Source: Clostridium bowmanii (GTDB taxonomy: Bacteria; Bacillota; Clostridia; Clostridiales; Clostridiaceae). Taken from it: a stretch of DNA of 64,000 nucleotides. Below, piece after piece: positions 33,745 to 41,255 of the stretch. Each line of letters opens with the position of its first letter. Positions within the stretch are counted from its first letter, which is position 1. The stretch lies in assembly GCF_018861315.1 (NCBI RefSeq), contig NZ_JAHLDL010000006.1, forward strand, positions 62,001 to 126,000. The letters are read 5' to 3'. A program made the translations under genes and the position numbers. The notes under the pieces are model-generated. The model had not been told where the DNA came from and searched no databases. It was given only the letters and a program-made list of their open reading frames with translations.

Positions 33745-35679
33745 CTACTCGCCATCCTTTTTCTTGTTTTTCATAAGATTTATTAATCCGCCAAATATAA
33801 GCATGTCTTGTTCTCTCATGGTTACTTCAGGTAGGGTATTATACTCAGATCCTTTTGTTATATTTTTTACAATAACTATGCCTTTTCTAATCTGATTTGC
33901 AACATCTTCTATGATTAATTCATCCATGAATGATATATCTTCATAATCATTCACATCAATAAATACCAATGGAATTATAGCATTATTAATTAAATTAGCT
34001 TTATGGATTCTTGCAAAAGATTTCGCTATAACCGCCTTAACACCTAAGTAAAGAGGTGCCAGCGCAGCATGTTCCCTACTTGATCCTTGCCCATAATTTG
34101 CTCCTGCAACTATAATACCGCCACCCTGCTCCTTAGCCTTAGATGGAAAATTCTCATCACAGGGAGTTAAACAAAATTCTGATAAATAAGGAATATTGGA
34201 TCTAAATGGAAGTAGTTTAGCATTAGATGGCATTATGTCATCTGTTGTAATGTTATCTCCTAACTTAGTTAAAACTTTTCCCTGCACATTTTCTTTTAAT
34301 TCTTCTGCTTTAGGGAATGGCTTTATATTCGGTCCTCTTTTTACTTCTATATCTTTACCATCCTCTGCTGGATTTATTATTAAATTATCATTAACCGTAA
34401 ATTTTTCAGGCATATCCACTTTAATAGCTTCTCCCAGTTCTCTTGGGTCCGTTATATATCCTGTAAGTGCAGATGCCACCGCCACTTCTGGACTCACAAT
34501 ATAAACATTAGCAGACACCGTTCCAGATCTACCTTTAAAGTTTCTATTAAAAGTTCTTAAAGATACCGCATCCGTTGAAGGTGCTTGACCCATTCCTATG
34601 CATGGGCCACAGGCACTTTCTAAGATTCTTGCACCAGCATCAATCATATCAGAAAGTCCACCCTCTTTAGAAAGCATACTCAAAACCTGTTTGGAACCTG
34701 GCGCTATAGAAAGTGATATCTCTTCTGGTATAGTTTTACCCTTAAGTATTTTTGAAACTTTCATCATATCTACATAAGAAGAATTAGTGCAGCTTCCTAT
34801 TAATACTTGGTCTACTTTCATGTCTTTTAGTGAAGATACAAGAACTACCTTATCAGGACTATGAGGGCAAGCCACAAGAGGCTGAATTTTGCACAAATCT
34901 ATTCGAATTATCTCATCATATACTGCTCCCTTATCTGCTTTAAGCTCTACGTAATCACTTTGTCTACCCTGAGCCTTTAGAAACTCGTAGGTTATCTCAT
35001 CACTGGGGAATATTGAAGTAGTGGCTCCAAGCTCTGCACCCATATTTGTAATAGTTGCTCTTTCTGGTACACTTAAGGTTTTCAGGCCGTCTCCACCATA
35101 TTCAAATATTTTATTAACCCCACCTTTTACTGTTAATCTTCTTAATAATTCTAATATAATGTCTTTAGCTGAAACCCAAGGGCTAAGTTTCCCTACTAGA
35201 TCTACCTTTACAATTTTAGGCATTGTAATATAATATTCTCCACCGCCCATAGCAACGGCTACATCTAGTCCTCCCGCCCCTACAGCAATCATCCCTATTC
35301 CACCACCTGTAGGAGTATGGCTATCGGAACCAAGTAGTGTTTCTCCTGGAACTCCAAATCTTTCTAAATGAACTTGATGGCAAATACCATTACCTGGTTT
35401 AGAAAAATATATACCGTGCTTTTTCGCAACTGTCTGTATATATAAATGATCATCTGCATTTTCAGGACCCGTTTGCAGAATATTATGGTCTATATATGCC
35501 ACAGATCTTTTGGTTTTAACCTTATCAATTCCCATAGCTTCAAATTGAATATAAGCCATTGTACCTGTAGAATCTTGAGTTAGTGTTTGATCTATTTTAA
35601 TTGCGATTTCACTACCCGTAATCATTTCGCCCTTTACTAAATGAGCCTTAATTATCTTTTGCGTAGCATTATACACCAT
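33745..35679 (-). CDS. Aconitate hydratase
   Basis: The 644-aa protein is the short form of aconitase seen in anaerobic Firmicutes. It has LLGSDSHTPTGGGIGMIAVG near residue 116, GSCTNSSYVDMMKVSKIL near residue 297 with the first cluster cysteine, and ESACGPCIGMGQAPSTD near residue 353 with the other two. The C-terminal swivelling domain has GANYGQGSSREHAALAPLYL. It isomerises citrate to isocitrate with a [4Fe-4S] cluster. It follows the Re-citrate synthase gene by 35 bp. Confidence 0.94.
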   Translation of the reverse strand: MVYNATQKIIKAHLVKGEMITGSEIAIKIDQTLTQDSTGTMAYIQFEAMGIDKVKTKRSVAYIDHNILQTGPENADDHLYIQTVAKKHGIYFSKPGNGICHQVHLERFGVPGETLLGSDSHTPTGGGIGMIAVGAGGLDVAVAMGGGEYYITMPKIVKVDLVGKLSPWVSAKDIILELLRRLTVKGGVNKIFEYGGDGLKTLSVPERATITNMGAELGATTSIFPSDEITYEFLKAQGRQSDYVELKADKGAVYDEIIRIDLCKIQPLVACPHSPDKVVLVSSLKDMKVDQVLIGSCTNSSYVDMMKVSKILKGKTIPEEISLSIAPGSKQVLSMLSKEGGLSDMIDAGARILESACGPCIGMGQAPSTDAVSLRTFNRNFKGRSGTVSANVYIVSPEVAVASALTGYITDPRELGEAIKVDMPEKFTVNDNLIINPAEDGKDIEVKRGPNIKPFPKAEELKENVQGKVLTKLGDNITTDDIMPSNAKLLPFRSNIPYLSEFCLTPCDENFPSKAKEQGGGIIVAGANYGQGSSREHAALAPLYLGVKAVIAKSFARIHKANLINNAIIPLVFIDVNDYEDISFMDELIIEDVANQIRKGIVIVKNITKGSEYNTLPEVTMREQDMLIFGGLINLMKNKKKDGE

Positions 35680-35714
35680 TATATCCCTCCGTCTTTTTTT
35701 ATTATATAACTTTA

Positions 35715-37115
35715 TTAACAGGCTTTAGTGTCTTGCGCTTTTAAACTTAATTCTGGAATAACTTGTTTCGCAATTAATTCCAGCTCATCACTTTTCATAA
35801 CAGTGTTTCTTCCTCCCATATATTGTTCATCTACCCATTCTTTTATAATCTGAATTCTCGCGTCTTTTTTATCTATTTTGTCTGTTTCCTTTAATCTAAA
35901 ATAAGTATTAATCCAAGCTGTTATACCTGCGTGTCCTGAATGTTCGTTAACTGCCACAACAATAGGCCTGCCTAATATTTTTTCAGTATCAAAAATATTA
36001 TATATTTCTTCATCTTTTAATATCCCATCCGCATGTATACCTGCCCTTGTAACATTAAACTCACTACCCACAAAGGGTGTCCTAGGTGGAATACTATATT
36101 TAAACTCCCCTTCAAAGTATCTTACAATTTCACTTATAAGTTTTAGATCCATTTCTTTTACATTTCCTTTTAATTGACCATACTCTATAATCATAGCTTC
36201 TAAGGGGCAATTCCCTGTTCTCTCACCAATACCAAAAAGAGATGTATTTATAGCTGAACATCCATGAAGCCATGCTGTCGTGGCATTGGGTACTACATTA
36301 TAAAAATCATTATGTCCATGCCACTCAAGATATTCAGAAGGAACCCCACCATAAACCCTTAATCCATTTATAATATGTTGTACACTTCTTGGTAGCTCTG
36401 TTCCTGAGTAAGGTAACCCCAGGCCTAATGTATCACAAGCCCTAATTTTCACTTCAATGCCAGATTTCTTAGAAAGTTCCATAAGCTTTTGTACCAAGGG
36501 TATAACAAATCCAAAGAAATCAGCTCTAGTTATATCTTCAAGATGACATCTTGGAGCTATACCATTTTCTAAAGATTCTTCAACCAAGGAAATATATAAA
36601 TCCATTGCCTGCTGTCTCGTTTTGTTTAACTTCTTAAATATGTGGTAATCCGAACATGACATAAGCATTCCAGTTTCCTTAAGGCACATGTCCACCACTA
36701 ACTTAAAGTCTTCCTTATTAGCTCTTATCCATGAAGTTACCTCTGGGAATCTATAACCTCGCTCTAAACATTTCCTAGCAGCATTTCTATCCTTTTCTGT
36801 ATACAAAAAAAATTCCGTTTGTCTAATTATTCCAGAATTATTGTCTAGTTTGTGTAGATAGTCAAATATTCTAATGATTTGCTCCTCAGTGTAGGTATCC
36901 ATAGCTTGCTGTCCATCCCTAAATGTAGTGTCTGTAATCCAAATATCTTCAGGTATACACATTGGAATTTGTTCACTTCCAAAAACCATCTTTGGAATTT
37001 CTGAGTATGGGAATATATCTTTGAACAACTTGGGATGCTGCTCTTGGTTTACCTTTAAATTTAGTATTCCTGTCTTATTGACATCTTTATGATTTGTTAT
37101 ATGCACCTTTTTCAT
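35715..37115 (-). CDS. Re-citrate synthase-type enzyme (homocitrate synthase/HMGL-like family)
   Basis: The 466-aa protein belongs to the alpha-isopropylmalate/homocitrate synthase family: WITDTTFRDGQQAMDTYTEE near residue 60, RCHLEDITRADFFGF near residue 190 and LEWHGHNDFYNVVPNAT near residue 255. It is very like the Re-face stereospecific citrate synthase described in Clostridium kluyveri, which replaces ordinary citrate synthase in many clostridia. Clustering with aconitase and isocitrate dehydrogenase supports citrate rather than homocitrate as product. The reaction joins acetyl-CoA and oxaloacetate. First gene of the operon. Confidence 0.88.
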   Translation of the reverse strand: MKKVHITNHKDVNKTGILNLKVNQEQHPKLFKDIFPYSEIPKMVFGSEQIPMCIPEDIWITDTTFRDGQQAMDTYTEEQIIRIFDYLHKLDNNSGIIRQTEFFLYTEKDRNAARKCLERGYRFPEVTSWIRANKEDFKLVVDMCLKETGMLMSCSDYHIFKKLNKTRQQAMDLYISLVEESLENGIAPRCHLEDITRADFFGFVIPLVQKLMELSKKSGIEVKIRACDTLGLGLPYSGTELPRSVQHIINGLRVYGGVPSEYLEWHGHNDFYNVVPNATTAWLHGCSAINTSLFGIGERTGNCPLEAMIIEYGQLKGNVKEMDLKLISEIVRYFEGEFKYSIPPRTPFVGSEFNVTRAGIHADGILKDEEIYNIFDTEKILGRPIVVAVNEHSGHAGITAWINTYFRLKETDKIDKKDARIQIIKEWVDEQYMGGRNTVMKSDELELIAKQVIPELSLKAQDTKAC

Positions 37116-37214
37116 TTATTTACCTCCACATTTAGCTTATTTTTATCTTTAGTGAATTTTTACAATTATAAGTTTTATGAATTTATATAATATTATAGTT
37201 TCAATTTATTGTTT

Positions 37215-37243
37215 ATTATATAGCCTCTAAGTACTTTTGTAAA
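37215..37243 (-). promoter_or_regulatory. Sigma-A promoter of the Re-citrate synthase operon
   Basis: On the minus strand TTTACA (37238-37243) and TATAAT (37215-37220) are spaced by 17 bp, about 100 nt upstream of the start codon. No T-box or other leader structure was recognised between promoter and gene. Confidence 0.75.
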
Positions 37244-37386
37244 GTTATTATGCAACTTTTTATTACTAGTGATTCATTTTTTAAAGTATAACAGTCATAA
37301 GAATTGAGTCATTAATTAATTTATCCATCAAAACAATATATTCCATTACATTTAAGTAAGTAGCCATAAAAATATTTGTAAAACGA

Positions 37387-37436
37387 ACAAAGTCCATCAC
37401 TATAAAGAAAATTATCTTTATAGTGATGGACTTTGT
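37387..37436 (-). terminator. 21-bp perfect terminator stem after the second CPBP gene
   Basis: Positions 37387-37407 and 37416-37436 are exact reverse complements (core agtccatcactataaag) around an 8-nt AT loop. It lies 42 bp beyond the CPBP stop codon. Confidence 0.8.
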
Positions 37437-37477
37437 TTTTAAATTAATATTATATTTTTAATATTATATCTTTAATA

Positions 37478-38320
37478 TTATATCTCTATGAATTCTTTAT
37501 ATATATCTAACACATCTTCTGGTTTATTATATTTATTCCTTCTATAAGCAAGAATTAAAATTATGATTCCCGTGATAAAAGCTACAGCATGAATTAATAT
37601 GGCATATTTCCCATTTAGAGACTGGAAAGCCCCTGAAATGGATATTCCCAAAGAGTTATTTATAAAGTGTGCAAATATACACAAATAAATAGAACCTCTA
37701 TTCAAATATATAGATCCAATAAGCAGTCCAAGAAAAAATGTGTTTATTCCTTGTGGAATATTCATATGAACCAAAGCAAAAAATAGGGCTGATATTATAA
37801 GTGCTAATTTAGGATTCATTTTGCTAGCCATACCTTTTAGCAAAATCCCTCTAAAAATAACCTCCTCATATATAGGTGCTATAATTGCAACGGTAAGCAT
37901 CAAAATAATAGGTGAAATAGCTATTTCGTCAAATGCTTGATTTATAAAATCAGGCATAGGTATTTTATTAACCCAGTAAATTAAGCTATTATCATAAGCT
38001 AATCTAAAGCCAATAATTATTAAAGCCGCATAAATAAAGTCCTTTTTACTTATGCTTTTTTTACGTGTTTGCTCATAGGACCTTTTACTATACAAATTTA
38101 ATAAAATAATAATAACAAAATATTTAACTATTACACCCAGCACAAAGCTTATATACGGTCCTAAATGAGTAAATTGCTCAGAAAATAAATTAATAATCAC
38201 TATAGGTATTTGTCCTAAGGATTCCAATAAAACAGATAAAAGCATTACAAGAAATGCTTTTATTATGCTCATTTTATTTATACTTATAGCTTCTTTTTCT
38301 ATATTTTTTAAAAATTTCAT
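37478..38320 (-). CDS. CPBP-family intramembrane glutamic protease, copy 2
   Basis: The product is about 280 aa and paralogous to the gene at 22103. Motifs are YEEVIFRGILLKGMASKMNP near residue 152, LVHMNIPQG near residue 185 and IFAHFINNSLG near residue 215. The second-motif His is kept (VHMN for VHFN). The frame extends 12 codons further upstream, but the paralogue starts at the residue corresponding to the ATG at 38318-38320, which is used here. It lies downstream of a separately terminated 20-codon gene. Both copies end with a similar tail (DIYxxFIEI). Confidence 0.88.
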   Translation of the reverse strand: MKFLKNIEKEAISINKMSIIKAFLVMLLSVLLESLGQIPIVIINLFSEQFTHLGPYISFVLGVIVKYFVIIILLNLYSKRSYEQTRKKSISKKDFIYAALIIIGFRLAYDNSLIYWVNKIPMPDFINQAFDEIAISPIILMLTVAIIAPIYEEVIFRGILLKGMASKMNPKLALIISALFFALVHMNIPQGINTFFLGLLIGSIYLNRGSIYLCIFAHFINNSLGISISGAFQSLNGKYAILIHAVAFITGIIILILAYRRNKYNKPEDVLDIYKEFIEI

Positions 38321-38460
38321 TCTATCACACTCTCTAACTTGTTTTATTCTTAACATACTTAAATATACTATCTTAAGTATACTATATATTTGTTAAAATG
38401 TCGTTAAATTACACGAATGGACTTTCCAAGCCATATGTAAGTATTATAATTAAAAATAGA

Positions 38461-38492
38461 GGAACATACTAAGTTTACACCTAGCATGCTCC
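38461..38492 (-). terminator. Terminator of the 20-codon gene
   Basis: On the minus strand GGAGCATGCTA pairs with TAGTATGTTCC (11 bp, two G-U pairs; the same positions would be C/A mismatches on the plus strand). It is followed by TCTATTTTTA. The 5' arm overlaps the end of the small reading frame. Confidence 0.75.
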
Positions 38493-38543
38493 TTCTGTTA
38501 TTAATCCTGTTACTATTTTTGTTTTTAAAGATATACTTTTCAT
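38481..38543 (-). CDS. Twenty-residue peptide gene of unknown function
   Basis: A 20-codon frame encodes MKSISLKTKIVTGLITEGAC. A strong GAGGAGA Shine-Dalgarno lies 7-8 nt before the ATG and a strand-specific intrinsic terminator begins at the last codons, so this looks like a complete, separately expressed small gene. The peptide has a basic amphipathic N-terminal half and a C-terminal cysteine. Upstream are two TTGACA hexamers 11 bp apart (38603-38608, 38614-38619). It lies 160 bp upstream of a CPBP membrane protease, a family that includes peptide-processing and immunity proteins. A signalling or antimicrobial peptide, or a leader peptide, are all possible. Confidence 0.55.
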   Translation of the reverse strand: MKSISLKTKIVTGLITEGAC

Positions 38544-38735
38544 TTTAATCTCTCCTCATTTATGGATTTAATATTTCTATCTTTAAGCTTACCCAGTTAT
38601 CATGTCAACACCGTGTCAACTTTATGTTCATCTTATGTATTTTGTGTAAATTTTAATAAAATAATTAATCCATTGGTATTAAGAGTATACTTGATTATAT
38701 TATATTCATTTAAATTTAAAAAGGTGGTTTGCTAA

Positions 38736-39710
38736 TTGCTAAAACTTATAAATCTTTCAACCTATAAATGTGATATGGACAGGTTTCATTGCAATAGTTC
38801 GGAAATAATAAATTTATTAAAGAAACATAATATGGATGGTGTAGAACTTTTAAATTCTTTAGAGTGGAATAAAAACATTATTCCCAGTAGTATAGTTAGA
38901 GGTGTGCATCTAAAATACTATCCTACATGGCTTGATTTTTGGAACAATAACGAAAGTGAATTATTAAGACAGTTTGGAAGCATGAAAGAAGTAAAGAATT
39001 ATTACGGTGGAACAACTAGAGAATGTATAATAGATTATTACAGAAGTGAAATACTGCAGGCTGATAAAATTGGAGCTGAATATGTGGTTTTTCATGTGGC
39101 TCATGTGCAAGTAGAGCATGCATATACCTATGATTTTACGTATAGTGATGAGGAAATTATAGATGCAACAGCAGAATTAATAAATGAAATCTTCAAAGGT
39201 TTGAATACAAAAATAAAACTATTATTTGAAAATCTATGGTTGCCTGGTTTAACCATGCTTAATAAAGATATGCTATTAAGATTATTAGAACAGGTTGATT
39301 ACTTTAATAAAGGATTTATGCTAGATACCGCTCATTTAATGAATACTAATTTTACCCTTACCAATGAGAAAGATGGAATACAATACATTTTAGATACAGT
39401 AAGTAATCTTGGTGAATTAAAAAAATTCATAAAGGGTATCCATCTTAACTGTTCCTTATCAGGTAAATATGTAAAAGAGCAAATAAAAGAAAATCATAAA
39501 TGTAAAATACCTTTTAATGAAATGAAAAAAAATGTACTTTTTCATATAATGAAAATAGACATGCATAAGCCTTTTAGTGATATAGATGCGAAAAAACTTA
39601 TTGATTTCATCAATCCACAATATGTTATATATGAGTTTATAACAAAATCTTTTGAAGAACTAGAGGAGTATATCGCAATTCAGAATAAAGCATTACAACT
39701 ATTGCCCTAA
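38736..39710 (+). CDS. TIM-barrel protein of the sugar isomerase/epimerase family
   Basis: The 324-aa protein starts at TTG with AAGGTGG 8 nt upstream. It belongs to the xylose isomerase-like/AP endonuclease 2 superfamily: HNMDGVELLNSLEWN near residue 32, YVVFHVAHVQVEHAYTYDF near residue 111, LLFENLWLPGLTML near residue 165 and GFMLDTAHLMNTN near residue 190. These place His, Glu and Asp residues at the metal-site strands of the barrel. The substrate is unknown; no neighbouring pathway gene explains it. Confidence 0.8.
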   Translation: MLKLINLSTYKCDMDRFHCNSSEIINLLKKHNMDGVELLNSLEWNKNIIPSSIVRGVHLKYYPTWLDFWNNNESELLRQFGSMKEVKNYYGGTTRECIIDYYRSEILQADKIGAEYVVFHVAHVQVEHAYTYDFTYSDEEIIDATAELINEIFKGLNTKIKLLFENLWLPGLTMLNKDMLLRLLEQVDYFNKGFMLDTAHLMNTNFTLTNEKDGIQYILDTVSNLGELKKFIKGIHLNCSLSGKYVKEQIKENHKCKIPFNEMKKNVLFHIMKIDMHKPFSDIDAKKLIDFINPQYVIYEFITKSFEELEEYIAIQNKALQLLP

Positions 39711-39721
39711 TAGTTACAATC

Positions 39722-39766
39722 ATAAGAAATAATTCCACCACATTATATGATGGAATTATTTCTTAT
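39722..39766. terminator. Bidirectional terminator between convergent genes
   Basis: ataagaaataattcca pairs perfectly with tggaattatttcttat (16 bp) around a 13-nt loop, serving the TIM-barrel gene and the guanylyltransferase gene. Confidence 0.88.
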
Positions 39767-39773
39767 CATTAAA

Positions 39774-40841
39774 TTATATATATTTTCCCGTTTCATCATA
39801 TTCCTTAAGTTCATTAAGCAGATGTTTAATCTCTTGGTCCTTATTTTTATCCATTACTAATATAACGTCCCCTGCATCTACAATTATAAGATCCTTTATG
39901 CCAAACCCAATTATCAGTCTATCTTTACCAAATACTGAGCAGTTTTGACTCTCTTCCATAAATGTATTACCAAGCACATTGTTACCTCGTAAATTGCTTA
40001 AGAACCTTGAGAGTGCTGCAAAGGTTCCTATATCATCCCATACAAACTCACATTTTATAACAAAAGCCTTTCTGGTTTTTTGCATTATTCCAAAATCCAC
40101 TGATATTCCATCTATTTCATTGTACTGTTCTTTTATTACTTCACCCTCTTCATCAGTATCTATAGCTTGGTATATCGTCATTAATCGTTTATACATCTTA
40201 GGTAAGTATTTCTCCATCTCTCGCAAGAACACATCTGCTCTCCATACAAACATACCACTATTCCAAAGGAAATTTCCTTTTAACAGCAAATCCTTTGCTA
40301 CTTCTGCATTAGGTTTCTCTAAAAAACGTTCTACTTTGAACGTCGGTATATCACCATTTGATCTATCTCCCATTTCTATATAGCCATATCCAGTTTCTGG
40401 TCTTGTGGGCAAAACACCTATGGTGATTAGCCCTCTTTTTTTATTTGCAATTTCAACTGCCTGCATGACAGTTTCCTTAAACTCCTTTTCGTTCTCTATA
40501 TAATGATCAGAAGGTAAAACTATCATAGTTGCTTCTTTATCCTGTTTTAATAGTTTGGCAGCAGATAGACCTATACAAGTAGCAGTCTCTTTATTACTAG
40601 GCTCTACAAATATATTGGATTTACGTATTTCTGGAAGTTCATCACAAATTTTCTCAAAATAATCTTCATTTGTAACTACATAAATATTCTCATTACTAAC
40701 TAAACATTTTATTCTATCCACAGTGCTTCTTAAAAAGCTCTTATTATTGATAATATTCAAAAACTGCTTAGGGTTTTGTGCACGAGATAGAGGGTAAAGT
40801 CTTGTTCCTTTTCCACCTGCTAAGATTAGTACATATAGCAA
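39774..40841 (-). CDS. manC: Mannose-1-phosphate guanylyltransferase
   Basis: The product is about 355 aa and has the nucleotidyltransferase start LYVLILAGGKGTRLYPLSR and PKQFLNI, then VLPSDHYIENEKEFK near residue 105, GYGYIEMG, and FLEKPNAEVAKDLL...GNFLWNSGMFVW near residue 175. It makes GDP-mannose from mannose 1-phosphate and GTP for surface polysaccharides. It lacks the C-terminal isomerase domain of bifunctional enzymes. The frame is open further upstream, but GGTGG lies 6 nt before the TTG at 40839-40841, which gives the usual N-terminus, so TTG is preferred. Confidence 0.9.
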   Translation of the reverse strand: MLYVLILAGGKGTRLYPLSRAQNPKQFLNIINNKSFLRSTVDRIKCLVSNENIYVVTNEDYFEKICDELPEIRKSNIFVEPSNKETATCIGLSAAKLLKQDKEATMIVLPSDHYIENEKEFKETVMQAVEIANKKRGLITIGVLPTRPETGYGYIEMGDRSNGDIPTFKVERFLEKPNAEVAKDLLLKGNFLWNSGMFVWRADVFLREMEKYLPKMYKRLMTIYQAIDTDEEGEVIKEQYNEIDGISVDFGIMQKTRKAFVIKCEFVWDDIGTFAALSRFLSNLRGNNVLGNTFMEESQNCSVFGKDRLIIGFGIKDLIIVDAGDVILVMDKNKDQEIKHLLNELKEYDETGKYI

Positions 40842-41255
40842 AAAATACCACCCCAACTTATTACTCAATTCATTTTATGAACCATAAGGCAATCTTGTGA
40901 GAACAATTTAGAATATTGTCTGTATATCAATGTTTTTTGTTAAAATAATAGTCATATATATTATAAATATAATTCCCTTATTGTATTTTTCTTCAACTAA
41001 TTCGCAATCTGGACTAGGTTATATGAGAATTTTCATATAATTGTGAACAATATGAACAATATGGCAAATGGCCAGGTACAGTATTTACTTTTCAATACTT
41101 TATTGTTATAATTTTCTTGTAAATATTTTACGAATAATAACAATTTATTCCTAGTTTGATAATTAACAAACAAAGTTGTCAATTTATCATCGCAGGAAAA
41201 TTTGTTTTTATTTCATTTAAATATTTTATACATAATAAAAATAGGGGGGATTTAA
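40842..41255. other. AT-rich intergenic region between divergent genes
   Basis: It holds the 5' regions of manC and of the repetitive wall protein gene. A short inverted repeat, tatatgagaattttcatata, lies at about 41030-41049. I found no reading frame and no riboswitch that I recognise. GGGGGGA near 41246 is the Shine-Dalgarno of the downstream gene. Confidence 0.6.

Noticed and set aside
38590-38605. VirR-type box upstream of the 20-codon gene
   Set aside because: cccagttatc matches only the first half of the consensus and the second repeat is missing.
40842-41255. Cyclic di-GMP or other riboswitch before the wall-protein gene
   Set aside because: The core motifs were not found; only a short AT-rich inverted repeat is present.
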